From CAXBBB01 sp963793245 (GTDB lineage Bacteria > Bacteroidota > Rhodothermia > Rhodothermales > BA12), in the NCBI GenBank assembly GCA_963793245.1, contig CAWBZG010000002.1, positions 1,116,001 through 1,180,000 of the forward strand: DNA of 64,000 nucleotides. Reading direction: 5' to 3'. The position numbers and the translations under genes were made by a program. Below are positions 1-8,182 of the stretch, piece after piece. Position 1 is the first letter of the stretch, and each line of letters begins with the position of its first letter. A model generated the notes under the pieces. The model had not been told where the DNA came from. It was given only the letters and a program-made list of their open reading frames with translations, and searched no databases.

Positions 1-64
1 ACGGATTCCCCCGAGGCTGCGGCGGACGGTCCGAGTCGAGCGAGAGATTGAACTGACGAGCCAT
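1..64 (-). CDS. Possible start of a gene cut by the window edge
   Basis: An ATG at 64 on the minus strand opens a frame without stop to the window edge, giving 21 codons that begin MARQFNLSLDS. It lies about 190 bp downstream of panB on the same strand. No domain can be judged from so short a piece and it may be chance. The rest of 1-253 shows nothing else recognisable. Confidence 0.22.
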   Translation of the reverse strand, partial: MARQFNLSLDSDRPPQPRGNP

Positions 65-253
65 AGGGCAGGGGAGAAGCGGCGGAAATGGATGCGCAAC
101 TTACGCGGCAGGGGTGACGCCGTCGAGTCGTAGGCGTCTGGGGCAAGATACCAGGACTTGCGTCTGGTACCGAACATCAAACATGTTGCGATCGACACAG
201 ACAGCGCTACAGCAGGAAGCAGTTACGCGATATGCGGTCCAACTCCCACAGGC

Positions 254-1093
254 TTACCGGTACGTCTCGTCCTCGGATGGAAACGAGCGTTCGCGTACAT
301 CGGCGACATAGCTGGCAACGGCGCCTGAAATGGTCTCGTCGAGTCGTGCGTAACGGCGCACGAAGCGCGGGTTGAAGTCGGTCGAGAGGCCGAGCAAGTC
401 ATGAACGACGAGCACCTGTCCGTCGCAGTCTGGTCCCGCGCCGATGCCGATGGTGACAGCGTCTGATGTGGATGTGACTTCGGAGGCGAGCGCGGCGGGA
501 ATCTTTTCGAGTACCAGTCCGAAGCAGCCCAGATCGTTGAGTAGGGCCACGTCGTCGCGGAGTTGTTGGGCTTCGGCGCCCTCGCGCGCGCGGACTTTGT
601 AGGTGCCGAATTTGTAGATGCTCTGAGGCGTCAGACCTAGGTGGCCCATGACCGGAATGCCTGCGCTGAGTACGCGCTTGATCGCGGCTCCGCTGTCCCG
701 TCCGCCTTCGAGTTTGACGGCGTGCGCGCCCGTTTCCTTCATCACGCGGATCGCCGAGCGCAAGGCGGCTTTGGGGTCGCCCTGGTAGGATCCAAAGGGT
801 AAGTCAACCACGATCAACGCGCGCTGCACGCCCCGTACGACGCATTGCGCGTGGTAGATCATCTGGTCGAGCGTGATCGGGACCGTCGTCTCGTGTCCTG
901 CCATGACGTTCGACGCTGAATCGCCGACCAAGATTACGTCTGCGCCTCCCACATCGACGAGCCGAGCCATCGTGTAGTCGTAGGCCGTCAACATCGCGAT
1001 GCGCTCGCCTGCCGCTTTCATCTCGTGCAGCGTCTGAGTAGTGACGCGCGGCGCGTTGGCGGCGACACCAGGCTTCACGGTTTCGGTCGACAT
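254..1093 (-). CDS. panB: 3-methyl-2-oxobutanoate hydroxymethyltransferase (ketopantoate hydroxymethyltransferase)
   Basis: Transfers a hydroxymethyl group from 5,10-methylene-tetrahydrofolate to 2-oxoisovalerate to give ketopantoate, the first step to pantothenate and CoA; cytoplasmic. The 279-residue length is that of the family. Visible signatures are MLTAYDYTMA (34-43), the metal-binding VGDS (56-59), VVDLPFGSY (95-103), VKLEGG (126-131) and GHLGLTPQS (about 150-158), in PanB order. It lies 40 bp downstream of accD on the same strand, so the two acyl/CoA-related genes may be co-transcribed. panC is not in the window. Start ATG at 1093 fits the family N-terminus. Confidence 0.96.
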   Translation of the reverse strand: MSTETVKPGVAANAPRVTTQTLHEMKAAGERIAMLTAYDYTMARLVDVGGADVILVGDSASNVMAGHETTVPITLDQMIYHAQCVVRGVQRALIVVDLPFGSYQGDPKAALRSAIRVMKETGAHAVKLEGGRDSGAAIKRVLSAGIPVMGHLGLTPQSIYKFGTYKVRAREGAEAQQLRDDVALLNDLGCFGLVLEKIPAALASEVTSTSDAVTIGIGAGPDCDGQVLVVHDLLGLSTDFNPRFVRRYARLDETISGAVASYVADVRERSFPSEDETYR

Positions 1094-1133
1094 GTGACTG
1101 CGTGTTGAGGATGGAGTACGTCTAAGCGGCGAG

Positions 1134-1973
1134 TTAGCCTGCGATCAGGTCGAGCAGGTGGGCGATGGTAGCTTTGAGCTGAGCGCGCGGCACGACGCTG
1201 TCGACGAACCCTTGGTCTTGTAAAAACTCCGAGCGTTGAAAGCCGTCCGGCAGATCTTGGCCGATGGTCTCGCGGATCACGCGCGGGCCAGCGAAACCGA
1301 TCAGCGCTTCGGGTTCGGCGAGGTTGAAGTCGCCTAGCATCGCGAACGAAGCCGTCACGCCACCCGTCGTCGGGTGGGTCAGAATAGAGAAGTAGGGGAG
1401 GCCCAAGTCGTCGAGGCGAGCGAGGTGTGCGCTCGTTTTGGCCATCTGCATCAGGCTCAGCGCCCCTTCCATCATCCGCGCACCGCCGCTCTGCGCGACG
1501 ACGATGACCGGAAGCCCTTCGTCGCACCCGCGCTTGATCGCACGTGCAATGACTTCCCCGACGACCGACCCCATCGACCCACCGATAAACGCGAAGTCCA
1601 TTGCAGCAATCGACACGCGATGACCGCCGATCTCACCCGTCGCAGCGCGGCAGGCGTCAGACAGTTTGGAGCGCGACCTCGCCGTGGTTAAGCGTTGCGT
1701 GTACGGCTTTTTGTCGACGAAGTCGAGTGGGTCGATGCTGATCAGGTCGGTGTCGTGTAGCTGGTACTCGCCATCGAAGAGCAGGTCGAAATACCCCTGG
1801 CTTCCCATTGGAAAGTGGTGTCCACTCCCGGCGACCCAATCGCCTTCTTCAAGTTCGCGCCGACTGAGGATGTTACCTGACTTGGGGTCCTTAATCCATT
1901 GACCTTTGGGACTGTCGTTCTGACCGTCGAGTGGGGTTTGGATGCCTTTCTGGGTGCGCTGAAACCAGGCCAT
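1134..1973 (-). CDS. accD: Acetyl-CoA carboxylase carboxyltransferase subunit beta, zinc ribbon degenerate
   Basis: Beta subunit of the carboxyltransferase that moves CO2 from carboxybiotin to acetyl-CoA, giving malonyl-CoA for fatty-acid synthesis. 279 residues with the crotonase-like core: MDFAFIGGSMGSVVGE, VVAQSGGARMMEG and LTHPTTGGVTASFAMLGD are plainly AccD. The N-terminal ribbon, which has four cysteines in E. coli, reads WIKDPKSG (26-33) and WVAGSGHHF (46-54): all four metal-binding positions are replaced and the second knuckle is one residue shorter. From memory, many Bacteroidota AccD proteins also lack these cysteines, so the protein is probably active. accA is not in the window. 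Confidence 0.95.
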   Translation of the reverse strand: MAWFQRTQKGIQTPLDGQNDSPKGQWIKDPKSGNILSRRELEEGDWVAGSGHHFPMGSQGYFDLLFDGEYQLHDTDLISIDPLDFVDKKPYTQRLTTARSRSKLSDACRAATGEIGGHRVSIAAMDFAFIGGSMGSVVGEVIARAIKRGCDEGLPVIVVAQSGGARMMEGALSLMQMAKTSAHLARLDDLGLPYFSILTHPTTGGVTASFAMLGDFNLAEPEALIGFAGPRVIRETIGQDLPDGFQRSEFLQDQGFVDSVVPRAQLKATIAHLLDLIAG

Positions 1974-2037
1974 GCTGAGTCGGAAGGGTGAGGCTGAAAG
2001 GTACGAAAGCGAGGGAATGCTCTGACTCCGAAATGCA

Positions 2038-2074
2038 GAACGGCGCGAGCCTCCATAAGGAAGCCGCGCCGTTC
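2038..2074 (-). terminator. Hairpin directly after tRNA-Val
   Basis: A perfect 10-bp inverted repeat (2038-2047 against 2065-2074, arms GAACGGCGCG/CGCGCCGTTC) begins five bases beyond the 3' end of the minus-strand tRNA-Val. Only a short T-rich stretch follows, so it is a plausible but not textbook intrinsic terminator. It also lies upstream of the accD start. Confidence 0.5.
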
Positions 2075-2078
2075 GGGG

Positions 2079-2152
2079 TGGGCCTGGTAGGAATCGAACC
2101 TACGACCTCTCGCGTGTGAGGCGAGCGCTCTAAACCCCTGAGCTACAGGCCC
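2079..2152 (-). tRNA. tRNA-Val (CAC)
   Basis: A 74-nt cloverleaf on the minus strand: acceptor GGGCCTG pairs with CAGGCCC, the D-arm has GCTC...GAGC, the anticodon stem CTCGC/GCGAG holds loop CTCACAC (anticodon CAC, valine), and the T-arm has GTAGG-TTCGATT-CCTAC. The discriminator is A and CCA is not encoded. Confidence 0.95.
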
Positions 2153-2166
2153 GTCAGAGGGAACGC

Positions 2167-2196
2167 AGAGTACGCCGGATGGCTGCCATTGGTCAA
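2167..2196 (-). promoter_or_regulatory. Candidate promoter of tRNA-Val
   Basis: On the minus strand TTGACC (2191-2196) is followed after 18 bp by TACTCT (2167-2172), 14 bp before the tRNA 5' end. The -35 is close to consensus and the -10 is weak. The position is right for a stable-RNA promoter. Confidence 0.4.
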
Positions 2197-2241
2197 GTCA
2201 GGCTGCGCAACTCGCCAAATCTTTTGAGGCAACCAGTCGGA

Positions 2242-2640
2242 TCAGGCGACCGCTTCGCTCTCCGACTGGCGGCTTAGGGAGAGCCGTGAACCAGCGAAGA
2301 CACCTAGCGCCGCGATGGTACCCCACGTGATCTGGGCGAAGATCCAATCGCCCAGCGGTTGCCCAGCGAGCAGGGGCGTCAATTCTGTAACCAAAGTAGC
2401 CACCACGAATGCGACTGCGGCGTAGAGAAAGGGTCCGTTTTTCTCCATGCGTCCGATAGCTGCGAATGCCAGAAAAACGGCGAGAATCCTCGTCCCTATA
2501 CCCCCATACACCAGCCAACCAGGGAGTGAGCCGGTAATCGACAGTCCCTGCGATACGGCGATAGCGGTATATAGCGAGTAGGCTAACGACGACGCCCCAA
2601 GTACCAAGAGCGTGTAGAGTGTAGCGCGTTTCCAGTTCAT
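2242..2640 (-). CDS. Four-helix membrane protein of unknown function
   Basis: 132 residues with four hydrophobic segments at about 8-27, 42-62, 70-90 and 103-122 and a short polar C-terminus rich in Ser and Glu. I do not recognise a family. It starts 41 bp after the stop of the anti-sigma factor on the same strand, so it is probably the third gene of the sigma cassette and may be a target or modulator of it, which is inference from position only. ATG at 2640 immediately precedes the first helix. Confidence 0.7.
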   Translation of the reverse strand: MNWKRATLYTLLVLGASSLAYSLYTAIAVSQGLSITGSLPGWLVYGGIGTRILAVFLAFAAIGRMEKNGPFLYAAVAFVVATLVTELTPLLAGQPLGDWIFAQITWGTIAALGVFAGSRLSLSRQSESEAVA

Positions 2641-2681
2641 GGCAAGTCGTCGGTTGAGTTAGCGAGAGCTGAATTGGCTAG

Positions 2682-3224
2682 TCAGCGGCTGAATGCGCGA
2701 CGGAATCCGGTCGAGTCGGTGGCTTGCAGCGCTGCAGGCAGAAAGCCACCGGTCACTGCAGGCAGCATTACGCGCTGAGAAGCACCAGCATGAGGGACAG
2801 GCGGCCGGTCTACGACGATGGGCGTCGGTCTCTGCTCAGATTCGAGCGATGTCCCAACTGCAAAAAGGGCAGAGATCATGAGTACGGCTACGACTGCCGA
2901 CACTCCGATGGCACTAATGCTGAACGTCGACTCCTCATCTGCGATAGAGTGCTGGCACGCAGCATATGCTTGGGCGCAACGGCAGTCGGTGCGCAGACGC
3001 TCGTGTAGCGAGGTGTGCAAATCGCTGGGCGCTTCGACGTTTCGTCCGTAGCGGCAGAGGGTCGAACGGGCCTGAGTGAGCGAGGCGACGTGGGCCTGCA
3101 AATCGGGGTTGGCGGCTAGGCACTCTTCGAACATAGCCCGCGCCTGCGGCTCCATCGTCCCGTCGACGTAGTCACACAGGAAATCGGTGAGCCAGGGATA
3201 GCACGCGTCAGAGCGAGCAGGCAT
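2682..3224 (-). CDS. Putative membrane-anchored anti-sigma factor
   Basis: 180 residues: a cytosolic N-terminal part with the FLCDYVDGTMEPQARAMFEE pattern typical of anti-sigma domains (acidic, D-G-T/E, then a helix), one transmembrane helix at about 101-125, and a roughly 55-residue extracytoplasmic Pro-rich tail. A classical HxxxCxxC zinc motif is not intact; cysteines sit at 8, 17, 35, 57, 81, 83 and 90 instead. It follows the ECF sigma gene by about 97 bp, the usual arrangement for a cognate pair, and would bind the sigma factor until an envelope signal releases it. The family call rests mainly on context and topology. Confidence 0.75.
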   Translation of the reverse strand: MPARSDACYPWLTDFLCDYVDGTMEPQARAMFEECLAANPDLQAHVASLTQARSTLCRYGRNVEAPSDLHTSLHERLRTDCRCAQAYAACQHSIADEESTFSISAIGVSAVVAVLMISALFAVGTSLESEQRPTPIVVDRPPVPHAGASQRVMLPAVTGGFLPAALQATDSTGFRRAFSR

Positions 3225-3260
3225 GGGAATAGGGGGATACAGCGTGTCCCTAACAAGCGC

Positions 3261-3289
3261 GAAGACCGCCGGGAGTTCCGACGGCCTTC
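3261..3289 (-). promoter_or_regulatory. Hairpin between sigma and anti-sigma genes
   Basis: GAAGGCCGTCGG and CCGGCGGTCTTC (read on the minus strand) form a roughly 12-bp stem with G-U pairs and a tiny loop in the gap between the two genes. No T-tract follows, so it may slow decay or tune the sigma/anti-sigma ratio rather than end transcription. Confidence 0.4.
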
Positions 3290-3320
3290 GCAGGGTCTGA
3301 TTGAACGGATCGCAAAGCGA

Positions 3321-3962
3321 CTACATCTCTTCGGGCGAGTAAACCGATTTGAGAAGCGCCTGGAGTTTGGTGCGACCCCGATTGATGCGGCTCTTGACCG
3401 TGCCCATCGGAAGGCCTGTGATCTCGGCAATCTCTTCGTAGCTGAGTTGCTGCACGTCGCGCAGAATGACGACCTCGCGGAAGTCGTCGGGGATCTCGCG
3501 CAGAGCGTCCATCACGTACTCATCCGAGATGGTGCCGTTGGCGTCGGCGTCGGGGCGGAACGTGTCATCGGGGATCTCGATCTCGTACTCTTCCGAGTCG
3601 CGGTTGATCGACTGGATCGACTGCACCTTGCGGCGGCGGCGCTTGCGGTACTCGCTACGCGCCAAGTTGCCTGCAATCGTGTAGAGCCACGTCGAGAAAC
3701 GGGCGATTCGGCGATAGCTGTGACGGTTGCGGAAGACGCGCATGAACGTCTCCTGGAGCAGGTCTTCGCTCTCGCGAGCATCGCCCAAGAAACGGTAGAG
3801 GTAGTTGGTAAGCGGATCCTTGTAGCGACTCACGAGCAGGTCGAAAGCCTCGACGCTGCCAGCTTGAAACTGCTGCATCAGATCCTCGTCGCTCATCTCC
3901 TTCAAAACCTTCATGCGCCGCTCGGCGGCGCTGACTGGACGGCGAATTTTGATGATGCTCAT
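3321..3962 (-). CDS. ECF-family RNA polymerase sigma factor
   Basis: 213-residue group-4 sigma factor. Region 2 runs from about 25 to 110 (DLMQQFQAGSVEAFD, DLLQETFMRVF, RFSTWLYTIAGN) and region 4 from about 155 to 208 (LREIPDDFREVVILRD, LSYEEIAEITGLPMGTVKSR, a helix-turn-helix reading the -35). A very basic stretch RKRRRRK follows region 2, then an acidic linker. It directs RNA polymerase to an alternative regulon, often envelope stress. It heads a minus-strand cassette with a membrane anti-sigma and a four-helix membrane protein, suggesting autoregulation. Confidence 0.93.
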   Translation of the reverse strand: MSIIKIRRPVSAAERRMKVLKEMSDEDLMQQFQAGSVEAFDLLVSRYKDPLTNYLYRFLGDARESEDLLQETFMRVFRNRHSYRRIARFSTWLYTIAGNLARSEYRKRRRRKVQSIQSINRDSEEYEIEIPDDTFRPDADANGTISDEYVMDALREIPDDFREVVILRDVQQLSYEEIAEITGLPMGTVKSRINRGRTKLQALLKSVYSPEEM

Positions 3963-4027
3963 AGGAGAAGGGGAAAGAGCGCCGAGTCGAGCAAGCGGCT
4001 GGGCGCGATATGAAAGACTGCGTAGGA

Positions 4028-5056
4028 CTAACGTCCGCGGCGGTCGGGTAGTGCGGTAAGGCGGTGGAGGAGAAGCGTCAGGATCAACGCGGACTCGCGT
4101 GAGGCCCCGCCTTTGAGTTCGAAATCGGCGGCGAGGAGATAGGAAAACGCTTGTTCGAGTCGTCCGGTGCGGAAGCCCCCCAAGGCGGAGAGGTATTCGC
4201 GGAGGAAAAACGGAGGGACGCCTGCGGCTTTGGCCATCTGGCTCTCGGGGATGCGCTGGTGGCGGCAGCGGGCCAGGCGAAGGAGTTTGGTGAAGTAGGC
4301 GAGGAGCAGGGCGACGATGCGGTGAGCTTCGCCGTCCGGTTGAGATGCCTGTTGCAACAAGCGATCCAAAACGCGCTGTGCGTCAGAAAGGCAGCCCTTG
4401 ACGATGTGCTCCTGCAACACGAACGGATTGGCCTCCGCCGACTGGCCTGCCGCGCGGAAGACATCGTCGCGGGTGACCTCTTTCCGCTCGCCTGCCAGCG
4501 CGAACAGTTTGTCACACTCGCTCGCTGCTTGTGCCAGGCTCGCGCCCGTCATCTCGGCTAGCGTCGCGTCGGCGCCGGATTGCATCTTGTAGCCATTGGT
4601 GCGCGCGTACTGCTTGATCCACCCGGCGACGGCATGTGTCTTCAACGGTTTGAACTCGCCCCACGCGGCCTTTTGCTTGAGCGCGCGGTACGGATTGGCG
4701 TTGAGTTTGGGCTTGGCCCGACACATCAGTAGGACGACACACGCCGGATTTGGATCGTCGGCGAGGGAGGAGAACAGCGCGTTGCCACGCATCTTGTCGA
4801 AGTCGCGCACGATGACGACGCGGCGAGCGCCCATCATCGGGTACGAGCGGCACAGTCCCAGAGCGGCGGCGGCATCTACTTCCGATCCATAGAGCACATC
4901 GTAGTTGAAGTCGTGCTCGGCAGGTGGGACGAGATACTTCTCGGCGAGCGCCTGGGCCTGATCCGTGAGAAACGTCTCTTCGCCAAACAGGAAATACACC
5001 GGAGCGGGCTTGCCGTTCTTGAAGGCGGTTTCGATCTGTTCGACGGAAAGACTCAC
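4028..5056 (-). CDS. holA: DNA polymerase III subunit delta
   Basis: Clamp-loader subunit that opens the beta clamp for loading on DNA. 342 residues, the usual length. The N-terminal AAA+-like domain has PVYFLFGEETFLTDQA (about 18-33), the RRVVIVRDFDKM strand and CVVLLMC; the rest is the helical lid and collar domain ending in LLHRLTAL. The delta subunit has no Walker A, as here. Start ATG 5056 gives the family beginning with helix VEQIETAFKNG. It lies between the sigma cassette and an unknown gene, 66 bp upstream of the sigma start. Confidence 0.92.
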   Translation of the reverse strand: MSLSVEQIETAFKNGKPAPVYFLFGEETFLTDQAQALAEKYLVPPAEHDFNYDVLYGSEVDAAAALGLCRSYPMMGARRVVIVRDFDKMRGNALFSSLADDPNPACVVLLMCRAKPKLNANPYRALKQKAAWGEFKPLKTHAVAGWIKQYARTNGYKMQSGADATLAEMTGASLAQAASECDKLFALAGERKEVTRDDVFRAAGQSAEANPFVLQEHIVKGCLSDAQRVLDRLLQQASQPDGEAHRIVALLLAYFTKLLRLARCRHQRIPESQMAKAAGVPPFFLREYLSALGGFRTGRLEQAFSYLLAADFELKGGASRESALILTLLLHRLTALPDRRGR

Positions 5057-5117
5057 GGGTGGGAATGGGGCGTCAGGTAGAGTACGCGCGGAGAGTGACA
5101 GGTGTGCGTCAGGCGGG

Positions 5118-5621
5118 TTAACCGGCGACGCGTTGTAGGTCGAATAGGTGAAGTGCTACGTCACGCAGCAAGTCGGTATCGACGAGGACAACTTGGTGAG
5201 CGTAGGCCAGGCGCGAAAGCGCATCGCCGGGCACGTCAACGGCTACCTTCCAGCCAGCGGCATCGGTCGGCAGGGAGGCGACTAACTCTCGTCGAGAGGC
5301 TTGCACGTCGGTGATCAAATCGTCGAGCGAAACGGCGTGGGCCTGCTCCTCCAAGTCTTCGGGCTGTGCTGGACGCATCGGCTGTCCCGTTAGCAACGGA
5401 ATTCGGACGTTGCGGTCACGAAGAGCCAGCAAGAAGAGGGCTTCTTTGAGCGACGGCTGATCGCTGGCGGCTTTGGCTTCGTAGATCGGCGCTTTAGTGC
5501 GAGCGAGAGCGGGGCCGAGCAAGTCGACTTCGTCGATCAAGTACGCGAGTTGATCGCGCATCTTGTTGCCCGCTGCGATGATCTGCTCGTCCGACAGAGT
5601 GTCAGAGGCGGTATCAGGCAT
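5118..5621 (-). CDS. Conserved-looking hypothetical protein, possibly DinB-like
   Basis: 167 residues, all-helical by eye, acidic, with no signal peptide. Helices around 12-38 and 95-115 and a C-terminal HLFDLQRVAG would suit a four-helix DinB-type bundle, but the metal-binding histidines of that family are not clearly present, so the assignment is weak. The start overlaps the end of nuoI by 8 bp, implying translational coupling with the upstream gene. Confidence 0.6.
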   Translation of the reverse strand: MPDTASDTLSDEQIIAAGNKMRDQLAYLIDEVDLLGPALARTKAPIYEAKAASDQPSLKEALFLLALRDRNVRIPLLTGQPMRPAQPEDLEEQAHAVSLDDLITDVQASRRELVASLPTDAAGWKVAVDVPGDALSRLAYAHQVVLVDTDLLRDVALHLFDLQRVAG

Positions 5622-6342
5622 CGCCCTTGGTGACGTAGGCTACCGCCGGCGGCCCTTGGCGTGAGCCGCCCCAGTCGCGGTCGGCGGCGGGCGTGGGCGT
5701 ATCGCGGAGGTGCGTCTCTTCGAGTCCGGTCATGCCTTCGGCGAGCAACTGAGCGAAGAAGCCTTGGCTGCGGACGCTGTGCAAGTTGTTGTCCTCGCGA
5801 AAGTCCCACGTTTGACCCATGTTCTGCGGATCCTTGTACTCGGCGAGGTAGGCGAAGCGGTCTTGCAGTCGCTCGGCAGGGACCAGGAGTTTTTCCAGGT
5901 CGAAGATGGCCTCGTCGCGGCTCTGAAACGTCAGGTCATATTCCTTCGACATGACGATCGCCTCTTCTGGACATACTTCCTCGCAGAAACCGCAGTAGAT
6001 GCAGCGCAGCATGTTGATCTCGAACCACGCAGGCTCGCGCTCCTTGACGTTGTCAACTTCGTGCGACTGCATCGAGATAGCGAGCGGAGGACAAGCGCGT
6101 GCGCACAGGTTGCACGAAACGCAGCGCGGGCGTCCGGCTTCCTCGACCAAGACCGGGCGGCCCCGATAGGCGTCTGGTGGATACCACTGCTCTTCGGGGT
6201 ACTCCATCGTGTACACCTCCTCGTTGACCATCTTGTTGAGCGTATAGCCCAACCCCTGGAAAACTTGGGGGAGATAGAGTTTTTCCCAGAACGTGAGTTT
6301 GCGTTCGTTGGGTTGTGCGCTGTTGTACGGCGTTCCGGCCAT
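5614..6342 (-). CDS. nuoI: NADH-quinone oxidoreductase subunit I (2x 4Fe-4S ferredoxin)
   Basis: Carries clusters N6a and N6b in the peripheral arm of respiratory complex I. Two intact cluster motifs are visible: CVSCNLCARACP and CIYCGFCEEVCP. The amphipathic N-terminus KLYLPQVFQGLGYTLNKM and the long C-terminal tail after EYDLTF suit the Bacteroidota type. I start at the internal ATG at 6342 (MAGTPYNS); the upstream 22 residues of the longer frame look random. No other nuo gene is near, so the complex I genes are scattered or nuoI is a detached copy. It overlaps the following unknown gene by 8 bp. Confidence 0.92.
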   Translation of the reverse strand: MAGTPYNSAQPNERKLTFWEKLYLPQVFQGLGYTLNKMVNEEVYTMEYPEEQWYPPDAYRGRPVLVEEAGRPRCVSCNLCARACPPLAISMQSHEVDNVKEREPAWFEINMLRCIYCGFCEEVCPEEAIVMSKEYDLTFQSRDEAIFDLEKLLVPAERLQDRFAYLAEYKDPQNMGQTWDFREDNNLHSVRSQGFFAQLLAEGMTGLEETHLRDTPTPAADRDWGGSRQGPPAVAYVTKGDA

Positions 6343-6457
6343 GATGCGGGCGTGCGGTTGGGTGCTCGGCAAAGATAGGGAACCGATACCGCTCGAACTG
6401 TGAGGCACGCGTCAACCAAACGTGACTTTCACTTTTTTCTGAAAGTTGTGTCGCGCT

Positions 6458-6700
6458 TTATTTCGCCACGACTCGGCCATCCGGCAAGATCCGTTGGCTC
6501 ACTGACGGCTCCGTCGTCGGGAAGCGGTCGAGCGGCACGTCTTCGTCGCGGTCACGAGGGACGAAGTGCGTGTGGTTGCCGTGGTTAATTTCGGTCCACT
6601 GCTTGTCGCCGTAGGGATCAAGTACTTCGGGGAGCACAAAAATCCCGATCAGCACTAGAGCGATCAGCCAGAAGATCAGGCGGCGAGAAGAGCGTTTCAT
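6458..6700 (-). CDS. Small single-pass membrane protein, unknown
   Basis: 80 residues: basic start MKRSSRR, one hydrophobic helix at about 8-25, then a polar tail with a histidine-containing NHGNHTHF stretch. No family recognised. It is divergent from the adjacent plus-strand peptidase gene, with 17 bp between the two starts, so both promoters must lie within or upstream of each other's 5' ends. Confidence 0.5.
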   Translation of the reverse strand: MKRSSRRLIFWLIALVLIGIFVLPEVLDPYGDKQWTEINHGNHTHFVPRDRDEDVPLDRFPTTEPSVSQRILPDGRVVAK

Positions 6701-6717
6701 CAGACAGGATTCAATCT

Positions 6718-8040
6718 ATGCCGTTCAACGCCCGAAGGTTTAGGCCGTTGCTCCTTGCTCTGCTCTTCGTCTGGAGCGGCTGCCGAACGGCGCCGACGAC
6801 CTCGCCGGACCAAGGCAGCACGGCTGATCGCCCCGACCTCGCCACGCCGACGCGCTACGACTTCACTCTTCGACTAGGCGAAACCGACGATCCCAACTAC
6901 ATCCAAGGTGAGGGGACTATATGGGCGCCCTGCGATTCTACTGGACGAGGTCTCCCCATCGGTCTGCATTTCGACCCACCTGAACCGATGGCGCTCCGCG
7001 TGGGCGGGGAATCGATCAGCGATTCGCTGCGATACATCGTCGCCTTCCCGACTGCTCCGTGCGAGCGTGTAGGTGGCTCGTTGGCAAGCCCCATCGCGGT
7101 GCAGTGGGCTGGAAACGCAGGAGAGGGGATCCGTGTCGCCGACGTCGAAGACCAACCGACGTGGACCGCCGACCACTGGCCCGACCGCGCGCGCACCTAC
7201 TTGCCCGTCGCCGATCATCCGAGCCGTCCCAGCCAATGGCATTTCACCATCGTAGCGCCGTTTGGCTACACCGTCATCGCAACCGGCAAGCCTGCTCCAG
7301 ATGGCGCGCCAGTAGAGGATACGCGTGCCTTGGTCAACTCTCGGTCCACCTCACCGCCTACTTTTCCCGCGAAAGCCGTCGCGTGGGTCGCCGCGCCGCT
7401 CGTCCGCGTAATGGACGCTGGGCGAGTCCAAGCGTTCGCAGCGGAGCAGGACGCCGGGGTTTTCGCCCGCACGGTCGAATCCGCCCCGGACGTGCTGGTG
7501 TGGATGGAGACGCAGATCGGCCCGCTGCCCGTAGACACGCTGCGCATCGTTCGCGCGGATACTCGGTTCGGTGGAATGGAAAACGCCGGTTTGATCGTGT
7601 TGTCCGGCACTCCGACGGGGCGCGACGCCGAACTGCTGCTGGCCCACGAGATCGCGCATCAGTGGTTCGGGACGGCGGCGAGCGAGCGAGCGTGGCACGA
7701 TCTGTGGCTGAGCGAGGGGGCGGCGACGTGGTGGGCGGCTCGCTATGGCGAGTCGCGTTGGGGTGCGGAGTGGGCCGATGCGCAGCGGGCGGGTTGGGAG
7801 CGAGCAGACGTAGACGTTCTCGTCGATTCCACTGCCCACCCCAGCGACCTACTCTCAGACTCGTACGCGTTGGGTGCCGCTCGGCTCGAGGCGCTAGCGC
7901 GCGAGATCGGCGACGAGGCGATGCTGCGCACCCTGCGACGGCTGGTTCAGCCCGATGCGAAGGGCGATCGGCCTGTGCTCTCTGGTGAGAGGTTGCGGAG
8001 GATCGCAGGCGAGGAGCGAGCAGTTGGCGACACACGGTAG
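6718..8040 (+). CDS. M1-family zinc aminopeptidase-like lipoprotein
   Basis: 440 residues. Signal peptide with lipobox WSGC (Cys22) predicts export and lipidation. The zinc site HEIAHQ (His310, Glu311, His314) is followed 18 residues after the second His by the third ligand in WLSEGAATWW, and the substrate-binding GxMEN motif appears as GGMENAG upstream, in M1 order. It is shorter than full M1 aminopeptidases (about 550-880), with only the N-terminal beta domain, catalytic domain and a short helical tail. It probably trims peptides in the periplasm or at the surface. It is followed by a DUF4249-like lipoprotein gene. Confidence 0.9.
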   Translation: MPFNARRFRPLLLALLFVWSGCRTAPTTSPDQGSTADRPDLATPTRYDFTLRLGETDDPNYIQGEGTIWAPCDSTGRGLPIGLHFDPPEPMALRVGGESISDSLRYIVAFPTAPCERVGGSLASPIAVQWAGNAGEGIRVADVEDQPTWTADHWPDRARTYLPVADHPSRPSQWHFTIVAPFGYTVIATGKPAPDGAPVEDTRALVNSRSTSPPTFPAKAVAWVAAPLVRVMDAGRVQAFAAEQDAGVFARTVESAPDVLVWMETQIGPLPVDTLRIVRADTRFGGMENAGLIVLSGTPTGRDAELLLAHEIAHQWFGTAASERAWHDLWLSEGAATWWAARYGESRWGAEWADAQRAGWERADVDVLVDSTAHPSDLLSDSYALGAARLEALAREIGDEAMLRTLRRLVQPDAKGDRPVLSGERLRRIAGEERAVGDTR

Positions 8041-8182
8041 GTCAGGCACCGTGAGCACGAAGGCTATTGCGAGTTCAACCGCTCCCAATGCCGACGGGTG
8101 TCCGTCCTTTTCGTCTCATACCGATCTGAATCTGTGCCTCCGGCGTTGGATTGCTTCCGCTAATCCAATCTCTTTCGCTCCC

